DNA from: Candidatus Aminicenantota bacterium
GTDB taxonomy: Bacteria; Acidobacteriota; Aminicenantia; Aminicenantales; Aminicenantaceae
Direction: 5' to 3'
NCBI GenBank assembly: GCA_020348385.1
Contig: CP070750.1
Span: 1,558,615-1,622,614, forward strand
DNA length: 64,000 nucleotides
Position numbers and translations under genes: made by a program
Notes under the pieces: model-generated
Databases searched by the model: none
The model's input: the letters and a program-made list of their open reading frames with translations, nothing else
Told to the model about the DNA's origin: nothing
Part shown: one piece after another, positions 8,709 through 18,772 of the stretch
Layout: every line of letters starts with the position of its first letter
Position numbering within the stretch: position 1 is the stretch's first letter

Positions 8709-9821
8709 TTATTTGAGACGGAGATTGGATAGATAGTCCTGCATCTGACCAATAAAATCTTCAATTTCCTCAGCTTTTTGTTCCTTGGCAAAAGTTTCGA
8801 TCTGGTGGCCAAGCCTACTGATCTTCTCGAATCCATAACACTTTCCTGATCCTTTCATTTTGTGTCCCAGGTCTTCGATTGCACTAAAGTTTTTCTTTTC
8901 CAAGGCATGTCTGATCCTGCGGATATCTTCTTTTCTGTTTTCGAGATACCCGGGAACCAAGGGCTGGATGGATTTATCGAGGTGAATTGTGTCATTCTGT
9001 TCATGTGATGTTTTCACATGCTTCTGGATAATTGTGCCCAGTGTTTCTTGAATTGTGGATTTTTCGACAAAATCGTCGAATCCCGCATCAAGACAAGTCG
9101 TTCCTTTTTCTTTAAATGTGGAGCCAGTGAGAGCGATGATCGGAGTCTCCGGAAGGATATTTTCGATTTCGATCTGACGCATCTGGTTGAGAGCTTCGAA
9201 TCCATCGAGTTCAGGCATATGGATATCTAAAAAGACGATCGAATAGGTTTTTTTTCGGAAGAAGTCCACAGCTTCTCTTCCGTTCCTGGCCATGTCGAGA
9301 TAAAATCCAGCTTGACTGGCATAAAATTTCATCAAAACTTGATTGGGCATCGAATCGTCTGCCGCGAGTATCGTCACGTCGGAGTTTTTGTCCGAATTTA
9401 CCCGGGAAAGGACAGGTTGAGTTTCGCTAGGGATTCCTTCCCATTTTTGATCTATAGACAAACGTTTTCCAGAAGGAAGAATGTTTTTAAATTTTTCGAA
9501 TTCTTTATTGAGTTGAATGAACAAAAGTTTCGATTTCTGGATATTTTCTTCTCTTCCCGATAGTTCGATTTCCTCGGAGGTGCGATGTAGTCCGTTCAAG
9601 CTCATATTTCCGGAGGATCCTCTTAGACTGTGGGCAATTTCTTTTATCGCGATAAAATCACTCCGTTCAATCGCATTTTTGAGTTTGGAATATTTTTCGA
9701 TAAAATCTTCGATGTAGATATCGATCAGTTCTTGGAGAAGATTCTCATCTCCACCGATCCTCTCCATTACGGACGGCAAATCGATTGGGATCGTATCTTT
9801 CCGGCTCTTTTCCTCGGACAT
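8709..9821 (-). CDS. HPt-receiver-HPt phosphorelay protein
   Basis: A 370-residue protein with three phosphotransfer modules: an HPt domain (residues about 10-117, His64 in AHSLRGSSG), a receiver (about 148-265, AADD pocket, Asp199 in FLDIHMPELDG, Lys254), and a second HPt domain (about 290-365, His320 in GHKMKGSG). No kinase or output domain is present, so it should act as a relay or sink. Its first HPt is a close paralog of the next upstream gene, implying tandem duplication. It is last in the five-gene signalling operon, 1 bp after the stop of that paralog. Confidence 0.88.
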   Translation of the reverse strand: MSEEKSRKDTIPIDLPSVMERIGGDENLLQELIDIYIEDFIEKYSKLKNAIERSDFIAIKEIAHSLRGSSGNMSLNGLHRTSEEIELSGREENIQKSKLLFIQLNKEFEKFKNILPSGKRLSIDQKWEGIPSETQPVLSRVNSDKNSDVTILAADDSMPNQVLMKFYASQAGFYLDMARNGREAVDFFRKKTYSIVFLDIHMPELDGFEALNQMRQIEIENILPETPIIALTGSTFKEKGTTCLDAGFDDFVEKSTIQETLGTIIQKHVKTSHEQNDTIHLDKSIQPLVPGYLENRKEDIRRIRHALEKKNFSAIEDLGHKMKGSGKCYGFEKISRLGHQIETFAKEQKAEEIEDFIGQMQDYLSNLRLK

Positions 9822-9822
9822 T

Positions 9823-10218
9823 TTATTTCATGCTCGGCATTTTTTGCTCGATGATCTGTCTCTTTTCGAGAGGGAGAAGGTCTTTGAGTTTAATGAATTC
9901 TTCTTTCAGTCGAACCAACATGAGTTTGGCCTGGTCGATATTATTTTCTTTCCCTGATAGTTCAATCCTATAGGCTGTTTCATGAAGGTAGGTTAAGCTT
10001 AGGTTGCCGGAGGCTCCTTTGAGACTGTGCCCAATTTCTTTGATGTTGTTAAAATCACCCCCTGCTATAGCCTGTTCGAGCAAGGCGTATTTTTCCATGA
10101 AGTCCTCGATGTATATATCGAGTAGTTCTTGGAGAAAGGATTCATCCCCGCCCACTCTTTCCAAGACAGATTCCATATCAATGGATTCCGAATTTTTTAA
10201 ATTATGCATGTCTGACAT
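9823..10218 (-). CDS. HPt domain protein
   Basis: A 131-residue single HPt protein with phospho-accepting His64 in IGHSLKGASGN. The shared stretches LQELLDIYIEDF and IELSGKENNI show that it is the paralog of the N-terminal HPt in the downstream protein. Likely receives phosphate from the second receiver of the hybrid kinase two genes upstream and passes it to the REC-GGDEF proteins. It lies 13 bp after the upstream REC-GGDEF gene. Confidence 0.87.
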   Translation of the reverse strand: MSDMHNLKNSESIDMESVLERVGGDESFLQELLDIYIEDFMEKYALLEQAIAGGDFNNIKEIGHSLKGASGNLSLTYLHETAYRIELSGKENNIDQAKLMLVRLKEEFIKLKDLLPLEKRQIIEQKMPSMK

Positions 10219-10231
10219 TCTGCCTCACCTT

Positions 10232-11182
10232 TTATCCTATTTTTTTATTTATGACGACACAATTACGTCCTTTATTTTTTGCTTCGAGAAGAGCTTCATC
10301 TGCAGCCAGGATGAGCGCTTCTGCTGTGACATCCTTCGTATGGTTCTCTATTGATGTGCCTCCAAGACTGAAAGTAATATTCAGCGAAACGGAATTGTCT
10401 GATATCCTATACATGTGCACCATTTCCCTGAACCGTTCTGCGATAGTTTCCACTTCAGTTAAATTGCAATTGGGGAGAATAACCAAGAGTTCATCCCCTC
10501 CGTATCGACAGATCTCATCATAATTGCGAACATTCTTCTTCAAGAGTCTGGCAGCCTCTTGGAGAACCAAATCCCCGACATGATGGCCATGAGTATCATT
10601 GATGGTTTTGAATTTATCGATATCGATCATGACAATTGCCAACGGATGGTTATCCCTCTGGGCTCGATTGATTTCTTTATCAAGGATGCGAAACATCCTC
10701 TTCCGATTCCAAAGCCCTGTCAGATGATCTCGGGATGCCTGTTCCTGGAGTTGATTTTGCAAATCGACGATCCGTTTTCCTGTTTTTAGTCGAGCTTTCA
10801 ATTCGAGGTGATGGAAGGGTTTTGTGATGTAATCATCCGCGCCGGCAGAAAAGCCTTTGATAAGGTCTTTTTGTTCATCTTTAGCCGTTAAAAGAATGAC
10901 ATAGGTGTATTCCTGATCTTTTTTCTGGTGATCTTTGTTCCGGATTTTTTGGCACAATTGGATACCGTTAATCTCTGGCATCATCCAATCTAGGATTGCG
11001 AGATTTATTTCATTACTTTGTAAAGCTAGCCAAGCCTCCCTTCCGTCTTTTGTCAAGATCACTTCGTACCCCCAATCACGTATATTTTTTTGTAAAATTT
11101 TCGCCGAAACAGAATTATCTTCTGCGATCAAAACCTTTATGATCTTTCCATTTTGTTGATGGGATAACTTTGCCATATTCAT
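10232..11182 (-). CDS. Response regulator diguanylate cyclase (REC-GGDEF)
   Basis: A receiver plus GGDEF protein of 316 residues from the ATG at 11182. The receiver has IAEDN and phospho-acceptor Asp65 in AILDWMMPEING. The GGDEF domain shows DHLTGLWNR, IDIDKFKTIND and an active-site motif written GGDEL at about 228-232. An RNYD inhibitory (I-site) motif lies five residues before it. It should make c-di-GMP from two GTP when phosphorylated; the Leu in place of Phe is a conservative departure. A TTG start at 11218 would overlap the kinase gene by 29 bp; the ATG lies 7 bp after the kinase stop and is preferred. Confidence 0.87.
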   Translation of the reverse strand: MNMAKLSHQQNGKIIKVLIAEDNSVSAKILQKNIRDWGYEVILTKDGREAWLALQSNEINLAILDWMMPEINGIQLCQKIRNKDHQKKDQEYTYVILLTAKDEQKDLIKGFSAGADDYITKPFHHLELKARLKTGKRIVDLQNQLQEQASRDHLTGLWNRKRMFRILDKEINRAQRDNHPLAIVMIDIDKFKTINDTHGHHVGDLVLQEAARLLKKNVRNYDEICRYGGDELLVILPNCNLTEVETIAERFREMVHMYRISDNSVSLNITFSLGGTSIENHTKDVTAEALILAADEALLEAKNKGRNCVVINKKIG

Positions 11183-11189
11183 CGTTTTG

Positions 11190-14100
11190 CTATTGTTCTT
11201 TACCGAATTTTTGGACAACCCGTTCTATTTTAGTGAGAAGTTCGTCTGCCTTGAGGGGCTTCGGGATATAATCGTCCATGCCTGCTTCGAGACACATCTC
11301 TCTATCTCCCTTCATGACATGGGCTGTCATGGCAATGATCGGGGTATACTTGTCTGATTTTTTTTCCTTTTCTCTGATGGCTGCAGTGGCTTCGAATCCA
11401 TTCATGTTGGGCATTTGGATGTCCATAAGGATCACATCAAATATACCTTTATTCATCGCTTTCACCGCTTCTTTCCCGTCCCTCACACCTGTCACTAGGT
11501 GGCCTTGTTTCTCGAGCATAAAATAGGCCACTTTTTGATTCACGATGTTATCCTCGGCGATGAGCACGCGATAGGAATTAAGAGGACCATCTGGCGCTTT
11601 CTCTTTTTCGAGAGGTTCTACGGTAGTTTTGTCCGGTGTTGTTCCGGAAGAAGGAATAGGTGACTGGCTTGTGGTTTTTTGCTCTGGACTCGGAGCTTCT
11701 GCTTCTTTCGGTTTCCCCTCAACAGAAACTTCAAGAACTGTCTTGACCACTTCCAAGAGAGTGGAACTCTTGATGGGTTTAGTCACAAAGGCTGGAGAGC
11801 CAAGCCTTTGCCAAGGGGCTGCGTCTCCTTTGTGATTGGGCGAGGCAAGCAACATTACCGTGGTTTTGGCCATATTCGGGTTGTGTCTCATATGGTCCTG
11901 CAAGATGAAGCTCTCCATGCCTGGTAGATAAGCATCGAATAAATGCATAGAGTAAGGGGAGTTATCTTTATCGGCTCTATCTATGAGGGTTAGAGCTTCC
12001 TCGGCACTTTCCGCCTTCACAACGTTCAAGTTCCAACGTTTTAGCATTTCTTCGAGGATTCGCCTGGTGGAGGCGTTGTCGTCAACAACAAGCACGGGCT
12101 CATGGTCGAAAAGGATGGTCTCGGCTTTCTCTTGTGATTCTGAAGCCCGCAGAGCCAGGCCCAATTTGACTGTAAAATGAAATTGACTCCCTTGATTGGG
12201 CTCACTTTCTACCCAGATACGTCCGCCCATCAACTCAGAAAACTGTCGGGAAATGGAAAGGCCTAATCCTGTCCCGCCAAATTTACGTGTCATCGAACCG
12301 TCAGCCTGAGCAAACGCATCAAATATGATCTTTTGTTTATCCTTCGCAATCCCTATTCCTGTATCTCTGACTGTGAATTGCAGGGAAATGTTCTTAGCCG
12401 TTTTAAGTTCCTTTTTGACCGACACAACCACTTCACCTTCATTGGTGAACTTTATCGCATTAGAAATGAGGTTCACGAGAATTTGTTTCAAACGAGCTGG
12501 ATCGCCGATGACATCAAGATTCATTCCGAGAGGAACGTCACAAATCAAATCTAGTTTTTTCTTAAAAGCATCAAGAACAAGCGGAGTAACCGTATCATAA
12601 ACAAAATCATGGACATTGAACTCGATCGTTTCCAATTCCACTTTTTGCGCTTCCACTTTTGTGAAGTCCAACAGATCATTGATGAGGGTCATCATGGATT
12701 CTGCCGATTTTTTTATACCCGTTATGTATTCTTCCTGTTCAGGAGTTAAATTTGTTTCGAGAACGAGATCAGTCATCCCCAGGATCCCGTTCATTGGTGT
12801 GCGGATCTCATGGCTAATATTGGCAAGAAACTCACTTTTGGCTTGATCAGCGCCTTGAGCCTTTTTTTGAGCTGTTACAAGCTGAGTCACATCTATGAGG
12901 TTCACGATGATGCCCTCGTAACTGTTTTTGAAATAAATCGGTTGGAGACGGAGGATTGTTTCCAGCCCAAATATGGGCCTTTGTATGATTATTGGTTGAG
13001 AATTCGGTGATGTCCGAAAGCTTTCAATGTGGTTTTTTAATGTATCTGAAGGTATCCCTGTGTGGAAATCCCATAGACTTTTTCCGATGACATCTGCTTT
13101 TTCTCTCTTAGCTAGACGGAGGAAATAATCATTCACCTCCACGACAATGTTGTCCCGATCAGCAAATACAACGCCTTCTTCCATGCCGGATATCATGGCT
13201 CCAAGTTTGGCGGTTTCTTTCTGAAGGGCTTCTTCCGTTTTTTTTCGTTCGGTGATGTCTTGGTGTTGAAGCAGATATCCACCAGGATTGTTTTTTTCGT
13301 CTTTTCCGATCGGAGTTATGAGAACATCGAGATAGATCGAACCACTTTTTGAGGTTTCATATATATTGAGTTCCTTGATCCGCTCAAAATCATACAAGGT
13401 CTCGTATCGGGCAATTTCCCCCCTAATCAGCTTGTTCCTTGCTTCCTCCGGCAAGTTGGGATTTTGAAAAAGATTCAGCCGATTCGATGCCTCGATGGCC
13501 TGGATTCCGAATATTTCCAAGCTAGCTTTATTGGAATTGAACAGGTTCCCCGCAGAATCATAAAGTTCGATACCAATCGGAGACTCTTCGAATATATTCC
13601 GGAAGTGTTCTTCGCTTTTTTTAAGCGATTCTTCCGCCTTCTTGCGTTCTGTGATATCACGGAGCACCCCCTCCACACCGATGGATTGGCTGTTCTCATC
13701 GAATAGCACCCTTGCATTGACCGATGTGTGTATTCTCCTCCCGTCCTTGGACACGAGACTTAATTCGTAGTCGTTTGCGAATCCTTCTTCTTTTAACTTG
13801 GCTACTAGAGCATCGCGATCATGAGGACTTTTATAAAAATCCGTTACCGGATGCCCGATAACCTCTTCGGGAGAATACCCGGCCTGGTTTAAAACAGAAG
13901 GGCTTATTTCTGTGATTAGGCCATCCCTGTCTGTTCGGTAATAGACATCGTGGAAGGATTCAAAAATCAACCTGTACTTTTCGGCATTCTCCTTGAGTTG
14001 GTCTTCTACCCATTTCTTATCGGTTATGTCCTTATCCACTCCCCGGTATCCAAATATCTCTCCCTGGTCACTCAATATGGGAACCCCGTTCGTAACAAGA

Positions 14101-14846
14101 AGAACTTTTTTCCCCTCTTTGGTTAGATTCCAGTTTTCCAATTCGACAATCGGTTTTTTTTCTTGGAAGAGATGTGAAAAGATTTCTCTTACTCGAATAG
14201 CCTCTTCTGGCGGCATCAGATCAAAAGGGAATTTCCCGATAATTTCTTCCGGTTCGTACCCAAGAATTTGTTTAACTCTTCCTGATGCAAAGGTATATTT
14301 TCCCTCTTTGTCCACTTCCCAGATCCAGTCAGCAGAGCTGAGGGCAATATCCTGAAATCTTTTTTCAGAATTTCTAAGGACTTCTATCATTTTTTTCTGT
14401 TCCGAGATATCTCGATAAATCCCATAGACCGCTTCCAATTTTCCATCGACGATTATGGGAGAGGTGAGAATGGACACATTGATCAGCCGGCCGTCTTTCC
14501 GCCGACGGATCGTTTCCAATCTCAATTTTTCGCCGCGGATTGTCCGTTGCGTGATGAAAAGAGCCTGATCTTGAGCATCGCTGGGAGCGACCAATGTGTC
14601 GATATGCTGCCCGATTATTTCCTCATCAGAGTATCCGAACATTCTCAGGAACTCGCTGTTAACTCGTATGACATTTCCTTGTTTATTAGCCAGAACTATA
14701 GCTTCTTGAGCGCTTTCGAATAATTGGTCGACATAAGCTTTTTCGATCTGCAGCTTTTTTTCCAGGTCTATAGAAGTATTTTGTGCAGAAGGAGAGCGCA
14801 ACTCCTTTTCAATATTTTCTAAAAAAATGTCTTTTTTGTCTCGCAT
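11190..14846 (-). CDS. Hybrid histidine kinase with five PAS domains and two receivers
   Basis: A 1218-residue BarA-like hybrid sensor kinase. No membrane segments are visible, so it is likely cytosolic. PAS domains lie at about residues 36-150, 157-275, 285-403, 408-535 and 543-660. Next come HisKA (His679 in [13 protein letters not shown]), HATPase_c ([22 protein letters not shown]), receiver 1 (VVDDN; Asp971 in [10 protein letters not shown]) and receiver 2 (IAEDN; Asp1142 in [12 protein letters not shown]). Pro/Ser/Thr-rich residues 1045-1085 link the receivers. It lacks its own HPt domain, which matches the HPt genes downstream. SD is weak (AATAAA before the ATG). Confidence 0.9.
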   Translation of the reverse strand: MRDKKDIFLENIEKELRSPSAQNTSIDLEKKLQIEKAYVDQLFESAQEAIVLANKQGNVIRVNSEFLRMFGYSDEEIIGQHIDTLVAPSDAQDQALFITQRTIRGEKLRLETIRRRKDGRLINVSILTSPIIVDGKLEAVYGIYRDISEQKKMIEVLRNSEKRFQDIALSSADWIWEVDKEGKYTFASGRVKQILGYEPEEIIGKFPFDLMPPEEAIRVREIFSHLFQEKKPIVELENWNLTKEGKKVLLVTNGVPILSDQGEIFGYRGVDKDITDKKWVEDQLKENAEKYRLIFESFHDVYYRTDRDGLITEISPSVLNQAGYSPEEVIGHPVTDFYKSPHDRDALVAKLKEEGFANDYELSLVSKDGRRIHTSVNARVLFDENSQSIGVEGVLRDITERKKAEESLKKSEEHFRNIFEESPIGIELYDSAGNLFNSNKASLEIFGIQAIEASNRLNLFQNPNLPEEARNKLIRGEIARYETLYDFERIKELNIYETSKSGSIYLDVLITPIGKDEKNNPGGYLLQHQDITERKKTEEALQKETAKLGAMISGMEEGVVFADRDNIVVEVNDYFLRLAKREKADVIGKSLWDFHTGIPSDTLKNHIESFRTSPNSQPIIIQRPIFGLETILRLQPIYFKNSYEGIIVNLIDVTQLVTAQKKAQGADQAKSEFLANISHEIRTPMNGILGMTDLVLETNLTPEQEEYITGIKKSAESMMTLINDLLDFTKVEAQKVELETIEFNVHDFVYDTVTPLVLDAFKKKLDLICDVPLGMNLDVIGDPARLKQILVNLISNAIKFTNEGEVVVSVKKELKTAKNISLQFTVRDTGIGIAKDKQKIIFDAFAQADGSMTRKFGGTGLGLSISRQFSELMGGRIWVESEPNQGSQFHFTVKLGLALRASESQEKAETILFDHEPVLVVDDNASTRRILEEMLKRWNLNVVKAESAEEALTLIDRADKDNSPYSMHLFDAYLPGMESFILQDHMRHNPNMAKTTVMLLASPNHKGDAAPWQRLGSPAFVTKPIKSSTLLEVVKTVLEVSVEGKPKEAEAPSPEQKTTSQSPIPSSGTTPDKTTVEPLEKEKAPDGPLNSYRVLIAEDNIVNQKVAYFMLEKQGHLVTGVRDGKEAVKAMNKGIFDVILMDIQMPNMNGFEATAAIREKEKKSDKYTPIIAMTAHVMKGDREMCLEAGMDDYIPKPLKADELLTKIERVVQKFGKEQ

Positions 14847-14858
14847 TTTATTTCTGAA

Positions 14859-15758
14859 CTAAAGGCCCTTGGAAAGAATGATTCTATCTCGACCTTTCTT
14901 TTTTGCTAACAGTAGGGCTTTATCACTTGCCTGAATTAGCTCCATTCTGGAGAATTGAAGAGACATCTCATTGGATACACACCCGATACTGATGTTGATT
15001 TTCAGAGAGCCGACCTCTGTGGGAATTTTTGTTTTAACCACAGAGTCGTAAAGTCGTTTAGCGATATTTTTAGCCTCCTTGTTTCCACAGTTAGGGAGGA
15101 CGACAAGAATTTCGTCTCCTCCATAGCGGCCGATCCTATCGTAAGGCCTAATGGCATTTTTTAGTCGGCCTGCCACTTCGACTAGGACTTCATCTCCAAT
15201 CAGGTGCCCGTAACGGTCATTTATTCGTTTGAAATGATCGATATCGATCATCACGACACCGGTTGGTGTGTTCTCTCTCTCTCCTCTTTTTAGTTCTGTG
15301 TCTAGGAAATCAAAAATTTTGTTCCTATTCCACAATTTTGTCAAGTTATCTAAGCTGGCAAGCCTGATCCGCTTATCCTCGTTCTTGATGATTCGTTCTC
15401 CGTTCTGGACACGGTATTTGAGTTCCACGAAGCTGTAAGGCTTGGTCATGTAATCATCGGCTCCAGTTGACAAGCCTTGGATGATATCGTCCTGCCCCCC
15501 CCTTCCTGTAAGCAGAATGATATATATGTACTTTGAGGCCTCCTTCTGATACTCATTACGGATCTTTTGTGAGAGCTCAATCCCATCTATCCCTGGCATA
15601 TTCCAATCGAGAATGGCTAAACGGATATTGTTCGCTCTGGCAAGTTCCCATGCTTCGTTGCCATCTCTGGCGGAAACCACATCATAGCCCCATTCCTTGA
15701 GGTTGTTCTCGAGGGCTTTACATGAAATAAAATCATCTTCGGCTATTAATATTTTCAT
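14859..15758 (-). CDS. Response regulator diguanylate cyclase (REC-GGDEF)
   Basis: A 299-residue receiver-GGDEF protein, paralog of the one at 10232-11182. The receiver has IAEDD and Asp51 in AILDWNMPGIDG; the GGDEF domain has IDIDHFKRIND and GGDEI at about 213-217 with an RPYD I-site at 204-207. Predicted to make c-di-GMP under control of the hybrid kinase. It is the first gene of the signalling operon, 12 bp before the kinase gene. Confidence 0.88.
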   Translation of the reverse strand: MKILIAEDDFISCKALENNLKEWGYDVVSARDGNEAWELARANNIRLAILDWNMPGIDGIELSQKIRNEYQKEASKYIYIILLTGRGGQDDIIQGLSTGADDYMTKPYSFVELKYRVQNGERIIKNEDKRIRLASLDNLTKLWNRNKIFDFLDTELKRGERENTPTGVVMIDIDHFKRINDRYGHLIGDEVLVEVAGRLKNAIRPYDRIGRYGGDEILVVLPNCGNKEAKNIAKRLYDSVVKTKIPTEVGSLKINISIGCVSNEMSLQFSRMELIQASDKALLLAKKKGRDRIILSKGL

Positions 15759-15891
15759 TTTGCTTTATATATTGCCTTTCTTCTACAAATTTGTGCTTAT
15801 CTTTTCCACTTCTCCATGATTTTATACAGGAGAAAATGAGGGTCAATCGCCTTTCAAGGTGAATAGAGGGGTGATATTCTCTCTCCTGCGG

Positions 15892-15926
15892 TCACCTCTG
15901 GGGAGGGGCTATTCCATCTGAGGTGA
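15892..15926. repeat. Inverted repeat in the divergent intergenic region
   Basis: TCACCTC (15892-15898) pairs with GAGGTGA (15920-15926) around a 21-nt G-rich loop. It lies between the divergent REC-GGDEF and AI-2E-type permease genes and could be an operator or an RNA hairpin. No further function is visible. Confidence 0.35.
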
Positions 15927-16002
15927 TAGGATTGAGACTAGGCAAAATATGACTTTTGTTTCGACTGGCAATGGACTATAATAATGCCCATAGGTTCCTA
16001 AT

Positions 16003-17043
16003 ATGCAGGGCAACAAAGTTGTTACGGCCTCGTTGTTGATAATCGTCATTTTTATTGGCGGAGTGGTGCTCCGGTTGGCCAAGCCAGTGCTTTTTCCGTT
16101 TTGTCTTGCCGTTTTTCTCTCGTTTGTGTTTGCTCCTTTAGAGGATTATTTAACCCGCCTCAGGATTCCTCGTGCTGTCTCCATCATTTTTATCTTGATC
16201 TTAACTTTTTTCATCCTTTATCTGTTGGCATCTCTTATCTACACAACAGGGAAAGCCTTTGCTGCTGAACTTCCCAAATACAGCCAAAAAGTCAGTTCTG
16301 TGCTTACATCTATCCAGGAACGGTACAACATTTCGGGAGCCGAATGGCAGCCGTTTGATTGGGCCAACCAGTTCGATTTGAGCAAAGTAGGCGGATTCCT
16401 ACTGGAAGCTTTGGGTCCCTTTTTTGCCTTTGTCTCGAATCTTTTTCTGGTTTTATTGTTCATGATTTTTATTTTGGCAGGGAGAGGCCAGATCGTTCCA
16501 AAAATCAACCATGCTTTTACCAAAGAGAGAGCTTCGAAAGTTTGCGGGGTTATCCAAAATATCGACAGCCAGATTCAACGTTATCTTGCGATTAAAACTG
16601 TCGTGAGCTTTTTTACAGGTGTTTTTGCTCTGATTGTTTTAATACTATTCGGGGTAGATTTTGCCATCCTGTTTGGATTGTTAACGTTTATTCTAAACTA
16701 TATCCCAAATATCGGATCCTTTATTGCGACTGCCTTTCCGGTTTTTATCGCTATTTTTCAGTTTGAAACCATATGGCCGGCAATCTGGATCCTCGGGATT
16801 CTTGTATTGATACAGCAGATAATGGGAACGATTGTTGAACCAAGGCTGATTGGCGAAGGATTAGACATCAGTCCTCTTGTCATACTTTTTTTTCTGTTTT
16901 TCTGGGGGTGGTTGTGGGGAATACCTGGCATGATATTGGCTGTCCCGATCGCGGCTATCGTTAAAATCGTAACAAGCAATATTCCAGAACTTGAATTTAT
17001 TGCTGTATTCATGAGCAAGGGAAAGGAACCTAAGTTATCGTAA
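16003..17043 (+). CDS. AI-2E family transporter (PerM-like permease)
   Basis: A 346-residue inner-membrane protein with about eight hydrophobic helices in the AI-2E exporter/PerM pattern: N-terminal helix pair, a soluble segment (about residues 80-145), then ILNYIPNIGSFIA and a C-terminal GEGLDISPLVIL-type helix pair. Some members are sodium/proton antiporters, so the substrate is not certain. A TATAAT box at 15977-15982 would start a leader of about 14 nt carrying AGG before the ATG. The 3' end overlaps the convergent zinc-ribbon gene by 14 bp. Confidence 0.85.
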   Translation: MQGNKVVTASLLIIVIFIGGVVLRLAKPVLFPFCLAVFLSFVFAPLEDYLTRLRIPRAVSIIFILILTFFILYLLASLIYTTGKAFAAELPKYSQKVSSVLTSIQERYNISGAEWQPFDWANQFDLSKVGGFLLEALGPFFAFVSNLFLVLLFMIFILAGRGQIVPKINHAFTKERASKVCGVIQNIDSQIQRYLAIKTVVSFFTGVFALIVLILFGVDFAILFGLLTFILNYIPNIGSFIATAFPVFIAIFQFETIWPAIWILGILVLIQQIMGTIVEPRLIGEGLDISPLVILFFLFFWGWLWGIPGMILAVPIAAIVKIVTSNIPELEFIAVFMSKGKEPKLS

Positions 17044-17680
17044 GAACTTTTTTTTGTCGGCTAAGATCTTTCATTTTCGCAAATCTCTCTGTAACTGCCT
17101 GAATGTAGGTGCTCCCTTCCAGGTTGCCCCTTGCCAGATATTTCACGGCACCAATAATTCTATCCAGCACTTTCAGCTTTTCTTGCTGGGAGTAATTTAG
17201 AGGTTTTCCGGTCATGATGATCCGCCCTTCGAAACGACATTGCTCAATCATGTGGTACATGGCTTCGCCCAAATCGTTTTGAGGTTTCAAGGTTTCATCA
17301 GGCAAGAGAACGAGGCCTCTACCTTTCTCTATTTTATCTCTAGCATATTCCAATGCAAGCAAAGCTTCCCTGTCATTTAAGGAGGGACTTCTTTCTGCAA
17401 ATTCTTTTACTGGGGTTTCAATATGAAAAGCTAACCAGGCCATCCGTTCGTCTTTGAGAAGATCCTCTTCCTCTGAGCTTGGGAGCCGCTGAGATAAGTG
17501 TTGTTTTTCGACGATCCGTTTTTCCTGATAGGATTTATGTTTGGATAGGAATGAACAGTTCGTTGGACAATGGACCTCTTTTTCTCGAACCTGGCCACAG
17601 CATAAGCTGCATATCGATTCATCCAATGCCGGACAGAGTCTTTTGGCTTTGCGGTTGTTGCATCGGGAACATTTTTTCAT
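17030..17680 (-). CDS. Hypothetical protein with N-terminal Cys-rich zinc-binding region
   Basis: A 216-residue protein of unknown function. The first 45 residues hold eight cysteines (CSRC, CPALDESICSLCC, CPTNC), suggesting one or two zinc sites. The rest is helical with no motif I recognise. It follows the Mth938-like gene by 4 bp and ends the rnc-pyr-ribF minus-strand run. The N-terminal cluster resembles zinc-binding headers seen in many uncharacterised proteins, so no pathway can be assigned. Confidence 0.65.
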   Translation of the reverse strand: MKKCSRCNNRKAKRLCPALDESICSLCCGQVREKEVHCPTNCSFLSKHKSYQEKRIVEKQHLSQRLPSSEEEDLLKDERMAWLAFHIETPVKEFAERSPSLNDREALLALEYARDKIEKGRGLVLLPDETLKPQNDLGEAMYHMIEQCRFEGRIIMTGKPLNYSQQEKLKVLDRIIGAVKYLARGNLEGSTYIQAVTERFAKMKDLSRQKKVLTIT

Positions 17681-17684
17681 GATT

Positions 17685-18023
17685 TTAACAAGTGAGATGG
17701 AAAGCGGCGACGATTTTTTTCTGATTGGACAGGGTGTTAAACAGTTCCACAGCTTTTTGGGTTTTTTCGATGATAAGGTCGAATTTTGCGGATTTAGCGT
17801 GCAGAACGACCTCTTTATCCACTTCCATCAGTCCCCAATACCCGGTTCCGACAATGAGCACATCGAATTTTTCTTTGAGAATTTCATGAAGATCATCCAA
17901 ACAGAGATGATGACCTGCTTTTCTCCACCAGGATGCGTCTATTCTGTTCGGAAAAACAATCAAATCAGAAGTATAGATCTCTCCGGAAATTTCCATTCGT
18001 CCAAAGGAATAAGAATCAACCAC
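17685..18023 (-). CDS. Mth938-like (DUF498) domain protein
   Basis: A 112-residue single-domain protein with the Mth938/NDUFAF3 pattern: DSYSFGRMEISGEIYTSDL at the N-terminus, a central DVLIVGTGYWG and a C-terminal LFNTLSNQKKIVAAFHLTC. The bacterial role is unknown; the eukaryotic relative is a complex I assembly factor. The start overlaps the rnc stop region by 8 bp. Confidence 0.8.
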   Translation of the reverse strand: MVDSYSFGRMEISGEIYTSDLIVFPNRIDASWWRKAGHHLCLDDLHEILKEKFDVLIVGTGYWGLMEVDKEVVLHAKSAKFDLIIEKTQKAVELFNTLSNQKKIVAAFHLTC

Positions 18024-18765
18024 GTTTTTTCTTCAATAGGAATGTGTCAGCCGTGAATACCCTCATTTTTCTACCTAAAAGACTCTTGAGAGCTTTTTGC
18101 GCCGCTTTTTGCTCTGCTTCTTTTTTGGAACTCCCCGTGGCTTTCGCCAGGGATTTTTTCTTCAGGAAAACTTCCACGGTAAACTGTTTTTTATGATCTG
18201 GTCCTCTTGATGTAACCATTTTGTAATTCGGCGCAGGAAGGCTCTCTTTCTGGAAATACTCTTGAAGTGCAGATTTGTAATTGTTGATCAAAAACTTGTT
18301 CACGTTGATTTTTTTAAAAAAAGGCTTAAGATGGCCCATGACAAAATCTTTGGATTGGTGAAATCCGCCATCCAAATAGATAGCAGCAATCACAGCCTCA
18401 AATGCCCCCGCCAGGATTGTCTTTTTATTCCTCCCTCCACTCTTTTCCTCACCTTTCCCCAGTAAAATGGATTTATCCAGCTTTATCTGTTGGGCAAAGG
18501 AGGAGAGGGAGGATGTGCTGGCAACCGTGGATTTCAGCTTTGAGAGTTCTCCCTCTGAAACTCCCGGGTAAGCTGTCACAAGAAAATCCGCCACCACCAA
18601 ACCCAAAACAGAATCTCCTAAAAATTCGAAAACCTCGTTATCCGCGAGGTCCTCTTCTTGGCTCTCGTAAGCAAAAGAACGATGGGTCAAGGCGATTTGA
18701 AGCAATTCTCTGTTTTGGAATCTGTACCTGATTTTCTTTTCGAAGGAGTCCCATTTTTTTTTCAT
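18016..18765 (-). CDS. rnc: Ribonuclease III
   Basis: Double-strand-specific endoribonuclease that processes rRNA precursors and structured mRNAs. The 249-residue protein has the catalytic signature EVFEFLGDSVLGLV near residue 45, with its Glu and Asp residues for Mg2+, and the second acidic patch AFEAVIAAIYLDGG. A C-terminal dsRBD (about 165-235) contains KKEAEQKAAQKALK. It is 7 bp after pyrC's start region, in one minus-strand run with the pyr genes. Confidence 0.95.
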   Translation of the reverse strand: MKKKWDSFEKKIRYRFQNRELLQIALTHRSFAYESQEEDLADNEVFEFLGDSVLGLVVADFLVTAYPGVSEGELSKLKSTVASTSSLSSFAQQIKLDKSILLGKGEEKSGGRNKKTILAGAFEAVIAAIYLDGGFHQSKDFVMGHLKPFFKKINVNKFLINNYKSALQEYFQKESLPAPNYKMVTSRGPDHKKQFTVEVFLKKKSLAKATGSSKKEAEQKAAQKALKSLLGRKMRVFTADTFLLKKKRG

Positions 18766-18772
18766 CGGGTAT

